DNA of 64,000 bases from Pycnococcus provasolii (Eukaryota > Chlorophyta > Pseudoscourfieldiophyceae > Pseudoscourfieldiales). The position numbers were made by a program, and so were the translations under genes. The stretch covers positions 1,054,001 to 1,118,000 of the forward strand of contig CP150547.1 of the NCBI GenBank assembly GCA_049487715.1, read 5' to 3'. The notes beneath the pieces were generated by a model. The model did no database searches. It worked only from the letters and a program-made list of their open reading frames with translations, and was not told the origin of the DNA. Shown here one piece after another: positions 46,659 to 55,396 of the stretch. Within the stretch, counting starts at the first letter, position 1. The number at the start of each line of letters is the position of its first letter.

Positions 46659-46967
46659 CAAAATACATACCAAAAGAACAACAAGCGGTAAAAGTTGTGT
46701 ACTGTAAGTTACATAAACCAATCCATGAAACCTCTTCAGAGGGGGGCACCCATACCAACCGGAACCAAAAGCCGCCATACCAACCCCAACCCATCGTACC
46801 TGTACGGTAGAAGGGTGGAAAAATTCCGAACCCAAGGTAACCCTAACCCTAACCCTAACCCTATTCGCATGCATATGTTTGGACTTTGGGGTGGGAAAAA
46901 GCGCATCAGAGAGGATGTGGCCCCCCTTCTTCTTCTGGCCCCCCTCCGGATGATATTCCCTTCTGAA
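46659..46967. other. intergenic region with TTAGGG-type array
   Basis: About 310 bp between SmD3 and the SECISBP2-like gene. Holds TGTAA of SmD3 (46703-46707) and a CCCTAA tract at about 46839-46864. The next gene's frame is open through the tract but its translation is only Asn-Pro repeats. Confidence 0.65.
46839..46864 (-). repeat. interstitial CCCTAA array, four units
   Basis: (AACCCT)4-type tract located about 100 bp before the ATG of the SECISBP2-like gene. Here the CCCTAA strand is the sense strand, opposite to the other promoter tracts. Confidence 0.92.
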
Positions 46968-48028
46968 ATGTCCGCCTCCTCCTCCGCCGCCGATGAGGCT
47001 CGGCGTGTGGATCCGGTGCCTCCCACCTCCTCCTCCGACGCTGGTGCCGGTGGTGCGTCCTCCTCGTCGGCCTCGTCGTCGGCATCGTGGTGGCGCCGGC
47101 CTGAATCGGAGTCTCGGGGTAATTATGGTGCTGGTGTTCCTGGTGCTTCTGTTGCTGGCTCTTCCCGCCGCAATGGTCGCAATGGTCGCACTGGTCGTGG
47201 TCCTGGTGCTGATGATGATGAAGGGCCTCGCTCGCCTCCTAATAAGAATAAAGGGAAAAGGACACAACCTCCGCCCCCGCCGCCACGACGCATCATACCG
47301 CCGCCGCCTCTCACGCCAGTGTGGAAAATACCCGCGACGAACGGTGGTGCAAATGCAAATGGAAGCCAGGCAGGAACGACGACGTCGCTCGCGGCTATCC
47401 TGGCCGCGGAGGAGAAGGAAATGATAGACACACGGAATAAGGAAGAAGACGCAGCGAACGACAAGAAGCACGAAACTGCGACGGGCGACAAGGCAACGCC
47501 ATCAACGAAGAAAACACCAACACCGAACGCGCTTCCAAAGACATCCGCCTGGGGCGGACCGAAGAAAATCGCCGCCGGTACCATCACCGCCGCCGTCACC
47601 GACGCCTCAACTGCCTCAACCACCGACACCAACGCGAAGCGTTCCAGCACCGGTGCAGCAGCGGCGGCATCCTACGCTTCCATGAATCCGCAGGATGTTC
47701 TAAAGCAGGTGATGGCACAGGCGAAGAAGTCGAGGACGGAAGTGGGCACGGGTGTCGTGCGGTGTCTAACATGCGGCAAGCCTATGAAATCGTATGAGGC
47801 ACTCTGCCAGCACCTTGCCGATTCACATTACGGCGTGAACTCGAGCGACCCGTCAGAAGTTGCTCTCGCTGCCATCGCCGCTGGAAAAGGCGCGAAGCTG
47901 AGCCTCTCGACAAAACGTAGCGCGCAGAAGACTCTCCTCGGCGACTTGCTCGACCCTTCATCGTCAGGCGGTGCCTTCCCCAAGCTCGGGGAGAGCGCGT
48001 CAAAAGATGGCAAGGGCAAGGGTGCGCA

Positions 48029-48065
<37 letters not shown>

Positions 48066-50453
48066 AAGCCCACGGACGTACGGGCGGCACTTTTGTCATA
48101 CGCGAAGACTGGCGGCGCCTCAAAATCGACGAACGACACGGCAAAGGATCTGCTGACTCTGCGCTCGGAGCACAGGCGCGACACCTCGTCTGGCGCGTAC
48201 TTCAAGAGGGGTGGCGAGGCCATGGCGAATCCCAACAAGGCAACCAACGAAGCGATCATTGTCAGGCGTGGCAAGGAACGAATGAGCGGAAAGGGCAAGA
48301 AGAAGCGGCCAACCAAGCTGAAGAAGAGCGTGTTGCGTACGAGAACGCCCACCGACTTTCTCGTTGCCACCCGATGCCTGAGCCTGACGGAGGCGCTCGT
48401 GGGTGCCTACGCTGAGATGAATGCACACTACGACTCACGTGTCAAGCTGCTCGATGAAGAGCGGGAAATCCTACGCAAGGTGCTTGATAAGGCATCCGCG
48501 AGCGAGAAAAAGAAGAATCGCACGGCGGCAGCAAAACCATCTGACATTCCCAAGACGACGCGGCCACCACCCACAGTCGCTGTGTGGAGTGGTGCATCGA
48601 AGCATCTGTTTGGGATATCGTCAAAAAAGAAGACAGGACAGGTGCCAGTGTACCAAGAGATCGAAGACGAAGAGGTGGAGCTCGCGTTCAAAAAGCCTCA
48701 ACCTGCACCGCAGCTTTCCAATTCCAAGGACGAGTCGCCTGATAAGATTACGGGCGAGACATTTCGCTTGACCCCGGGTGCACTACAGGCGAGTTGGCGC
48801 ATTCGCCTTGCCGTCTTCAATCTCACGTATCCACGGCTTTGCAAAAAGGCGGCTGACTGCGCGAGCGATCTCAATCGTGCAAAACACAAGCGAGACGTAT
48901 GGCAGACCAAGCTGGACACGCTTGTTGATCGCGCACGCAAGTGGATTCTGCGCCGTCGCAAGGCTGAATTGAACGATTCTTCGGCAGATGACGAGAAGAA
49001 GGAGCAAGCTGACAACGAAAAGGTCGAAGGTACGACGACAGATGCGGCAACTGATCACGGAGATGACCACGAAAACGGCGACGGAGAAGTATCTGACGAT
49101 TCCGACGATTCTGACGACGATGATGCCGATGCTGACGGCGAAAACCCCGAGTCCCACGGCAATGAGTGGCTCCTGGTCGATCGCGAGGATGCGGTGATCG
49201 TGCCCCCCTTTATGGCACAGCGAGTCTTCGTGGAGCTGAAAGTCGATGCAGAACACAACGGACACGTATCAGCTTGCTTGGTCGTGCAAGATGAGAAAGA
49301 CGATGCTCTCGAGCATAGGGAAGCTGAGGGCGACGAGAGCGAAGAATTCTCAGCCACTCATCCTGACAACACCGCTGACCACCTTGCCTCGTTACACTCT
49401 ATACCTTGGAGCGATTTGGAATTTTCGCGGCCGAGCTACCACTGCTTTGTTTGTCGAAAGTCCTTGTCTAGCAAATCAGAAATGGAAGAGCACCTCGGTA
49501 CGCGTCGTCATGCAAGGCAAGTGGCGAGATGCGCGACGGAGCTCATCGCCGCTCCCGCCGACGCGCTTGCGGCGGTGCGCGTCGCCGCGCATGCGCTGTG
49601 CACACCATTCCATGTTGCCGACCCCGTCGCTACTATGCTTGAACTTGTTGGCGACGAAGACAGCTCCGTGAATGTGACAACCGCGGCCGAGACGGTTGCC
49701 GCTGCCGCGGCTGCTGCGGATGGCACCGGCGCTCGCCTGGTACCTCCGACAGTGCCACGGAGGTACGTTGGCAGCGCCGCGGACACAACCTTTACCACTT
49801 CAATTTGCGATCAGGCCATCACGCCGGAACTCAACAAGACTGCGAAGGAAATGCTGCAACTTCTGCTTGGATTCCAGCATCGCCTTCGCGAGCAGTGCGA
49901 GATCAAGGGTGACATGACGCGCTATATCAACAAGAAGCGCATGGTCTTTGGGCTTCGTGAGGTGGCGAAATGGACGAGGAGCGGGCGCGCAGCATGCTTG
50001 GTGGTTGCGCCGAACATCGAGCGCGCGGAGGGTGCCGGTGGTCTCGACGACACGCTCGAAACCATTATCGACACCTGCAGAAGTCGCGGAACGCCCGTCA
50101 TCTTCTGCATGAATCGTAACAAGCTCGCGGAAGCTGTGGGAAAGAAGCAGTGCAAGGTGAGCGCTATCGCAATATCGGACGTAAATGGCGCAGACAAGCC
50201 GTACAAGCTGTGCTTGCAGTTGGCAAAAGATGGCCGCGAGTCGTTCAAGAAGGCTGCTGCGGATGCTGCGAATGCTGCGGAGCAGCAGCAGCAAGAAAAG
50301 CAGCAGAAAAAGCAGGAAGAGGATGTCGTCGAGGCGCCGGCGCCGGCACCGGCGACAGCGGCGGCAGCCTCGATAGACTCGACGACTGCTTCACCGCCAC
50401 GGCTATCTCTGAGCATTAGCGCGGAGCCCTTCGTTCCTCGAGCGAAGTCGTAG
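46968..50453 (+). CDS. SECIS-binding protein 2-like protein with two C2H2 zinc fingers
   Basis: An 1161-residue protein. Residues about 985-1100 form an L7Ae/eL8-type RNA-binding domain of the SBP2 class: KKRMVFGLREVAKW, then LVVAPNIERA, GGLDDTLETIID, GTPVIFCMNRNKLAEAV. The GGLDDTL segment and NRxxLG/A region are diagnostic of SECISBP2, which binds the SECIS element and brings the selenocysteine elongation factor to the ribosome. Unexpectedly, two C2H2 fingers are present (CLTCGKPMKSYEALCQHLADSH near 264 and CFVCRKSLSSKSEMEEHLGTRRH near 825). A long disordered N-terminus, a (CAG)n-coded poly-Gln run near residue 360, an acidic stretch near 700, and a coiled C-terminus rich in Gln/Lys also occur. 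Start at first ATG (46968). TGTAA at 50471-50475. Confidence 0.88.
48030..48065 (+). repeat. in-frame (CAG)n run encoding poly-Gln
   Basis: About 12 AGC/CAG units inside the SECISBP2-like gene, giving a run of about 12 glutamines. Confidence 0.95.
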
Positions 50454-50779
50454 GACGTGGTGTATGTTCGTGTAAGTTAGTACTACTGTACTGTATGTTC
50501 ACTATCGTATCGAGAAAGAACGCCAGAGATCAACAGTCTAGCTAGAGAAGTAGAGAGCATTTCCCGACCAGATTCCACGTATCAGAGATGGTAAACTTTA
50601 CAGTACAACCTGACCTACGGTTGCACCTAGCAAGGGTCCACGGGCACGGAGCTCCCCTGACCACCGGCCTGAGGAGCGCCTTGAGGAGCGTGCTGAAGCT
50701 GAATGCTGATCGCCCTCGTCGTCTCCAACGCGCCTTGCGAAACCTCGGTGCCACTGACGTGAGAACGATCTGGCGTGCG
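50454..50779. other. intergenic region / possible extended N-terminus of the next gene
   Basis: The sialyltransferase-like frame is open from ATG 50588, which would add 64 residues. That stretch is basic and Leu-rich. Otherwise the region holds the SECISBP2-like TGTAA (50471-50475) and nothing else recognised. Confidence 0.5.
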
Positions 50780-51964
50780 ATGGCGTCGCCACGACGCTTT
50801 GGCCTTCGCGGTGCAAGCACATCTCGGGTCATATCCGTTCTCGTGTGTCTCGTGTGTCTTTTGTCAACAACAGCTCTTGAAGATCAGTCGCCTTCGCTAA
50901 GCTCCTGGCACCCGCGCAGCGCCCCTGACTCGGATCACGTGAAACGGGAGGCACCGGCGGCAAGGGCAAGTGACGACTCGTCGGCGGCCACGACAGAAGT
51001 GGTAGAAAAGGAGTTGCCAACACTACGTGCAAGAGCCAGCTCGAGGAGAAGGTCGGCGGCGAAACAAGAAGCAGGGCCGGAGTCGCCAGCTATAGAGTGC
51101 AAGGAGAGCGCGTCCGATGTGCGAGGCACGTGCCCGCCTGGCTTCTTCTGCTTGCAGGGCAAGTGTAACTGCCCTGCGGTGCGAGAGATCCGCGACGGCA
51201 ACTGTGAGGAGCGCACCGGGACAGGCTACACTGGGTGGGTTAGCTTGAATAGCACCAAGTTGCAGAGCTCTGGCGTGCGCCACCAGCCTATGCTGAAAGA
51301 AGCCGGCGGCAAGGGTGGCAAGGGAGGTGGACAGGTTGCGGACATCCCTTGGGGTCGCTGCGCGGTGGTGGCAAGCTCTCGCGTGCTGGTGCGCAAGCGC
51401 CAGGGTGACGAGATCGACTCCCACGACACGGTGATTAGGTTCAACGAGGCGCCCACCAAGGGTCACGAGAAGTCGGCAGGGAGCAAGACGACGCTTCGCG
51501 TTCAAAACAGCAGCTGGTGCGGCTTTAGCGAGCGAGGCGAGTACTGCATGGCGTTTCAGGGCGGCGTGACGCACAGCTGCAAGTGGGGCAAGAAGGGCGC
51601 GAAGGGAAATAGCTGTCGCGTGATTGCGCCTCCGGAGGAGCTCGAGCGCGTCGCGGACAACTATCTTAAGGCTTTGAACGTTCCCAAGTCGATGCTGAGC
51701 CGCGACAAGGCGGCGAAGCAATACGGCAAGCGCATTCGGCAGCGCGCATCCGGCGGCTTCTTCGGCGTTCTTCTCGCGGTGAACATGTGCACTAGCGTTG
51801 ATATCTACGGGTTCACCAACAGCGGCGGCAGCGACCACTACTATCGCAAGACGGTCGCTCGCGGAATACGCAAGCCGTGGAGCATGAAGCACCACTGGAC
51901 CGTCGAGAAGGCTGCCTTCCAAGAGCTCAAGAGAGGCGCACTTCCCAACGTGCGCATCCGGTGA
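50780..51964 (+). CDS. sialyltransferase-like glycosyltransferase (GT29)
   Basis: A 394-residue type II membrane protein from ATG 50780. A signal anchor (SVLVCLVCLLSTTAL near residues 15-30) is followed by a stem containing a small Cys cluster (CPPGFFCLQGKCNCP). The catalytic domain has the sialylmotifs: L (WGRCAVVASSRVLVRKRQ..IDSHDTVIRFNEAPT near 190-235, then KTTLRV), S (RASGGFFGVLLAVNMCTSVDIYGF near 325), III (SDHYYRK) and VS (HHWTVEKAAF with the catalytic His). All four are present. Plants and green algae have GT29 proteins, although they are not known to make sialic acid in quantity; the acceptor and donor are unknown (a Kdo-type donor is possible). ATG 50588 would give 458 residues. TGTAA at 51989-51993. 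Confidence 0.88.
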   Translation: MASPRRFGLRGASTSRVISVLVCLVCLLSTTALEDQSPSLSSWHPRSAPDSDHVKREAPAARASDDSSAATTEVVEKELPTLRARASSRRRSAAKQEAGPESPAIECKESASDVRGTCPPGFFCLQGKCNCPAVREIRDGNCEERTGTGYTGWVSLNSTKLQSSGVRHQPMLKEAGGKGGKGGGQVADIPWGRCAVVASSRVLVRKRQGDEIDSHDTVIRFNEAPTKGHEKSAGSKTTLRVQNSSWCGFSERGEYCMAFQGGVTHSCKWGKKGAKGNSCRVIAPPEELERVADNYLKALNVPKSMLSRDKAAKQYGKRIRQRASGGFFGVLLAVNMCTSVDIYGFTNSGGSDHYYRKTVARGIRKPWSMKHHWTVEKAAFQELKRGALPNVRIR

Positions 51965-52056
51965 AAACTGAAAGCTACTACCAAACCTTGTAAAAATAGT
52001 TAAAATACTGAATCTAGAAAAAATCACAGGTCAATTCACAGGTTACATGTATAAGC

Positions 52057-52485
52057 TTAGTATAGGTACTTCGTCGAGTACTCCTTCGGACTCACAACAA
52101 GCCCTCTGCCCTTGCGTGCTCCACGAAACACAGTCTCCGCGATGTCGATGAACTCCTGCTCGTCGTTCAGCGCCCAGTTGATTTTGTTGTTATTGCCAGT
52201 CCCCATGTCGACCATGATGTGCTTGTTTCTGTGGAAGAACATGACGGTGCACGGGTCGTACAGCTCGTACATGGTGTTAAAGTCGGGCACTTGTTTGATG
52301 TCGACGAGGTAGATGGCTGCCCAGTTTTTGACGCGTTCTGATATTTTGCTGAGCATTTCGTCCATGAGCATGCACGTTTCGTCGGCGTCGCTTCCAAACC
52401 TCAAAATGACGATGCGTTCCTCCTCGACTAGAATGGCCTGGTCCACCTGCCAGCCGGTGTGCAGGTGCGGGAGGAGGTAGCTCAT
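52057..52485 (-). CDS. DIM1: Dim1 / U5 snRNP 15-kDa thioredoxin-like splicing factor
   Basis: A 142-residue protein, the exact length of the family. It starts MSYLLPHLHTGWQVDQAIL and carries VVIRFG-equivalent IVILRFGSD, then DMGTGNNNKINWAL and the VVSPKEYSTKYLY C-terminus, all nearly identical to eukaryotic Dim1 (Dib1/TXNL4A). It has a thioredoxin fold without the redox Cys pair and is part of the U5 and tri-snRNP in pre-mRNA splicing. Start at ATG 52485; the frame opens upstream to 52698 but the added sequence is not conserved. TTACA (TGTAA on its strand) at 52043-52047. Confidence 0.97.
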   Translation of the reverse strand: MSYLLPHLHTGWQVDQAILVEEERIVILRFGSDADETCMLMDEMLSKISERVKNWAAIYLVDIKQVPDFNTMYELYDPCTVMFFHRNKHIMVDMGTGNNNKINWALNDEQEFIDIAETVFRGARKGRGLVVSPKEYSTKYLY

Positions 52486-52862
52486 GCCAAGGAAAAGAAA
52501 AGAAAGGGAGTGACAAGAACAAGGGATCCGGACAAGGATTGCGGAGGCCAGAATGCTAAAGTAGACTAGTCTATCTATGGCGGCACGGCAAGAGGGAATG
52601 AAGAATGGCCAACCTTCACCTGAGGCCTCCCCTCGGAAACTCTCGTAGCTACCGAATAGGTGGGAGAACACGGTCTGACGGACGGTGAGACCCCCCATTC
52701 CCCGTTAGGGTTTGGGTTTGGACTAGGGTTAGGGTTAGGGTTAGGGCTAGGGTTAGGGTTAGGATTTCCGCCTCTAGCTAGGGGTTTGGTCTTCCCTCCT
52801 GCTCATTACCTCTGCTCATTCTTCTTCCGGGACCCGCAACAATATTATTGGCGGCTACCTTT
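52486..52862. other. divergent promoter with TTAGGG array
   Basis: Region of 377 bp between Dim1 (leftward) and FAM98 (rightward). A tract of TTAGGG and related units lies at about 52705-52763, with minor variants (CTAGGG, TTTGGG). It ends 100 bp before the FAM98 ATG. Confidence 0.7.
52713..52763 (+). repeat. interstitial TTAGGG array, eight units with variants
   Basis: Tandem TTAGGG with two CTAGGG variants, on the sense strand of FAM98 and about 100 bp upstream of its ATG. Confidence 0.92.
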
Positions 52863-53990
52863 ATGGCGGCTCGCGATGGTGGTGGTGTCCCAAGGTTATT
52901 GGACGCCTCTATGGTCGCCGCACGCCTCGAAGTCGTCGACGAACGCATGCAGTCAGCAGGTATTCTTAGGGAAGGTATGCACAACTCGTCAAGCCTATCC
53001 TTTACCAAACACGCATCCGCTCTCACGGAGCGACTCGCGTACGCAGTCTCTGACGCAGACGTCTCGCCCGACGCGCAGAACGCACACGCCCTACTGAGAG
53101 CAAGTGCGGCAGTGTCAACCGGCCCTCAGGACGTGACCATCTCTGTCGTTTCAGCCCTCGAAACTGTCGTCGCAGAACTACAAGCAAGACGTCTGCTTGC
53201 CGTGAGAGACCACGAGAAAGCCGCCCAGGCAGCACCCATGGACGTGGGCGAAGAAATCGAACGGGACGACGAAGACCCAGTCAACGCATCTCTGTGGAAA
53301 CTTGCCACGTCCGCGGGCGTGCCGCTCCCACGACGCGTTGACGCCGCGGACGTCGTGCGGCGTGTACGAGCGTCTAAGGCGGCCAAGGCTCTCGCGGCAG
53401 CTGCCTCTGCTGCACAAAGCTCGGCAAAGGGGAAAGGCGTTGTGAACGGGGAAGACGTGGAAATGGAGGCGGCGGAAGGTACCGCAAGCGACGCCAGCGG
53501 CATTCTATCGCCCTCAGCCGCTGCACTCGCTCGCTCGGGGAACGCAAGCCTCGTGCAGGCTGCCAAAGCACTCGACGTCGAGTATGCCGGGAGACGCGAG
53601 ATGGTGCTCACGCGCCTGCGTGTGACTCTGGATGCATTCCTGCTTGCTCGACGACTGGCGAACGATGCAAAATGCAAGGCGCAGGCAACTGACCTGGCTG
53701 CCAAGGGATTTGCTGACATTGCCGCGCGTTATGGCGGCGACAAGGTGACCGTGCCTCTTTCTGCTGCTTCCGAAGCGACGGCAAGTGACGTCGCCGCGCT
53801 CGGGGCTGTAAGCGGGCACGTCGACGGCGTTGCGCAGACGGCAGTGAAGCGCGTACGCATAGGGCGCGTTCCTGATCGCGGCGGAAGGCCCGGTGCAGAG
53901 CCACCAAGCCGCGTTGAGCTTGGGGGCTGGGGCGGTGGGCGAGGTGGAGGTGGGCGTGGTGGACGAGGCGGACGGGGGCGAAGACGATGA
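52863..53990 (+). CDS. FAM98-family protein (tRNA-ligase-complex-type)
   Basis: A 375-residue protein. It has an N-terminal calponin-homology-like helical domain of the FAM98 family. This is followed by AKALDVEYAGRREMVLTRLRVTLDAFLLARR and, near 335-350, RIGRVPDRGGRPGAEPPSR, the most diagnostic FAM98 segment, then a Gly/Arg-rich tail (GGGRGGGGRGGRGGRGRRR). In animals FAM98B is a subunit of the RTCB/DDX1 RNA ligase complex and FAM98A binds arginine methyltransferases. The start is the first true ATG; the open frame reaches back to a TTG at 52848. TGTAA at 54014-54018. Ala-rich central linker. Confidence 0.88.
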   Translation: MAARDGGGVPRLLDASMVAARLEVVDERMQSAGILREGMHNSSSLSFTKHASALTERLAYAVSDADVSPDAQNAHALLRASAAVSTGPQDVTISVVSALETVVAELQARRLLAVRDHEKAAQAAPMDVGEEIERDDEDPVNASLWKLATSAGVPLPRRVDAADVVRRVRASKAAKALAAAASAAQSSAKGKGVVNGEDVEMEAAEGTASDASGILSPSAAALARSGNASLVQAAKALDVEYAGRREMVLTRLRVTLDAFLLARRLANDAKCKAQATDLAAKGFADIAARYGGDKVTVPLSAASEATASDVAALGAVSGHVDGVAQTAVKRVRIGRVPDRGGRPGAEPPSRVELGGWGGGRGGGGRGGRGGRGRRR

Positions 53991-54091
53991 CTCCTAACGA
54001 CTGAACAATAGCTTGTAAAGAAGAACACGTACGTTGACACACGAACAGTTTGCGCACAAACTTCCTCTTTCTTCCTCTCTCTCTCTCTCTT

Positions 54092-54487
54092 CTACGAGAG
54101 CGTCGCCGCGATGCGTACCGTTGCTCCTGGTGTGCAGTTTGGGCAGTCGACGAGGCTGAGAGGGTCAAGCATGAGCTTGCGCTCGTCGCCTTCGACGCAC
54201 ACGTGCAGCTGCAGTTTGGCAAGTGACATTTCGTGCTTCCTCGCGAGGAACGCCTTGACATATCCGACAAGTTGTCCAGGCGGGAAGCTCGCCTTCTCCT
54301 CCGTCCCGCTTGGTAGTGCGATGACGAGGTGTACCGCCGCCTCACTCGCCTCCGCCTCCTCGTCCGCCCTGGTTCCGTAACTTGCGGTGGCCTCCGCGGG
54401 TGTTGTGTTGATTGCGCCCACGCCAGGCGGCAGCGGCACGGGCTGCCTGTTTTCGGTGTATTGCCCCTCCGTGTCTTCTTCGGCCAT
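54092..54487 (-). CDS. small ubiquitin-like-fold protein
   Basis: A 131-residue protein. The first 45 residues are disordered. Residues about 47-131 have the length and hydrophobic pattern of a ubiquitin-like fold: VHLVIALPSGTEEKASFPPGQLVGYVKAFL, LAKLQLHVCVEGDERKL, SLVDCPNCTPGATVRIAATL. It is not conjugatable, as it has no C-terminal GG. Something similar occurs at the N-terminus of IQUB-type flagellar proteins, but the match is weak. It converges with FAM98 with about 100 bp, including a (CT)n run, between. Confidence 0.6.
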   Translation of the reverse strand: MAEEDTEGQYTENRQPVPLPPGVGAINTTPAEATASYGTRADEEAEASEAAVHLVIALPSGTEEKASFPPGQLVGYVKAFLARKHEMSLAKLQLHVCVEGDERKLMLDPLSLVDCPNCTPGATVRIAATLS

Positions 54488-55396
54488 TTATATCTACTGT
54501 ACTCTACTATGTACGGGTACTGTGATACCCTTTTTTTTAAGGATGATTCGGATAGAGCACAGGAGGTCTCTGCGCGTTTTCAAATTGCGAACGTGTGCGA
54601 AACCAAGTACCGGTAGGAAGGTGGCCTTCCTACCGTGATAAAAAGTAAACAGGAGGCCAAGGTGGGGAAGGTGGCAAACCTACCGGGTAGGTGGCAATGA
54701 TGTTGTACCACAGTTGTACCACCCTATTGACCAATGCCATGATCCCACACGATGACACGATGACAAAGGTCGATGACAAGTTCAAAATGCTACCCAGTAC
54801 GATAAAATGGATGGGTTCCATCGGTTGCTATCGGTTCCTCATTCAGCAATAGGGACGTGGTAAAGTTAATGTTTCACGTGGTGTGTACACGGTCACGGAC
54901 AACGAGCTGGCAAGCAAGGCTTATTTGGTGGAGAGAGCTTTTAGTTGCCCCTTCACCAGTTCACCTCACCACTTGCCCCTTGCCAGGAGCCCACCTAAGG
55001 TTAGGAGGGGAAACAAATGGTTCCTCCTCTCCATGAATGGCCATGAAATGTGCCTTTTTGCATTGGATTTTATTGGGGATCCACCCATAGACCCATAAGG
55101 AGAGATGTTTTCCCCCTCTGGCTCTGGTTTTCGCGCGTAAACATAACCCCTGCCATTTCCCTCGGCGAGTTCTGACCCATTTATGTTCCGCGCATTAGCA
55201 CCTGTTTTTCACTCATCAGCACCTGCCGGCCTCGCCTCGCGCCTTGGTTTCTTCGCCTTGCAAGTAGTGTAGCTTGCGTCTGCATTGTTATTCCTGGCGG
55301 CCGAGCAGCGTGCAGCTAAGGCCTTTGCTTAAGCTAGGATTTGGTTTGATGTGGACGACAACCCCGCTTCACGTTCGCCTTAACGCGCGAGTGACG
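54488..55396. other. long divergent intergenic region
   Basis: About 910 bp between the small ubiquitin-like gene (leftward) and Tectonic (rightward). An 11-bp-stem perfect hairpin (54611-54635, cggtaggaagg / ccttcctaccg around a 3-nt loop) is present, with related ggtagg motifs nearby. The Tectonic frame is open from 55274, but ATG 55397 places a signal peptide exactly at the start. No gene seen. Confidence 0.65.

Noticed and set aside
46305-47471. Long minus-strand open frame (388 codons) opposite SmD3 and the SECISBP2-like gene
   Set aside because: It overlaps two well-supported genes on the other strand and its translation is Arg/Ser/Gly noise; GC-rich genes leave long antisense frames.
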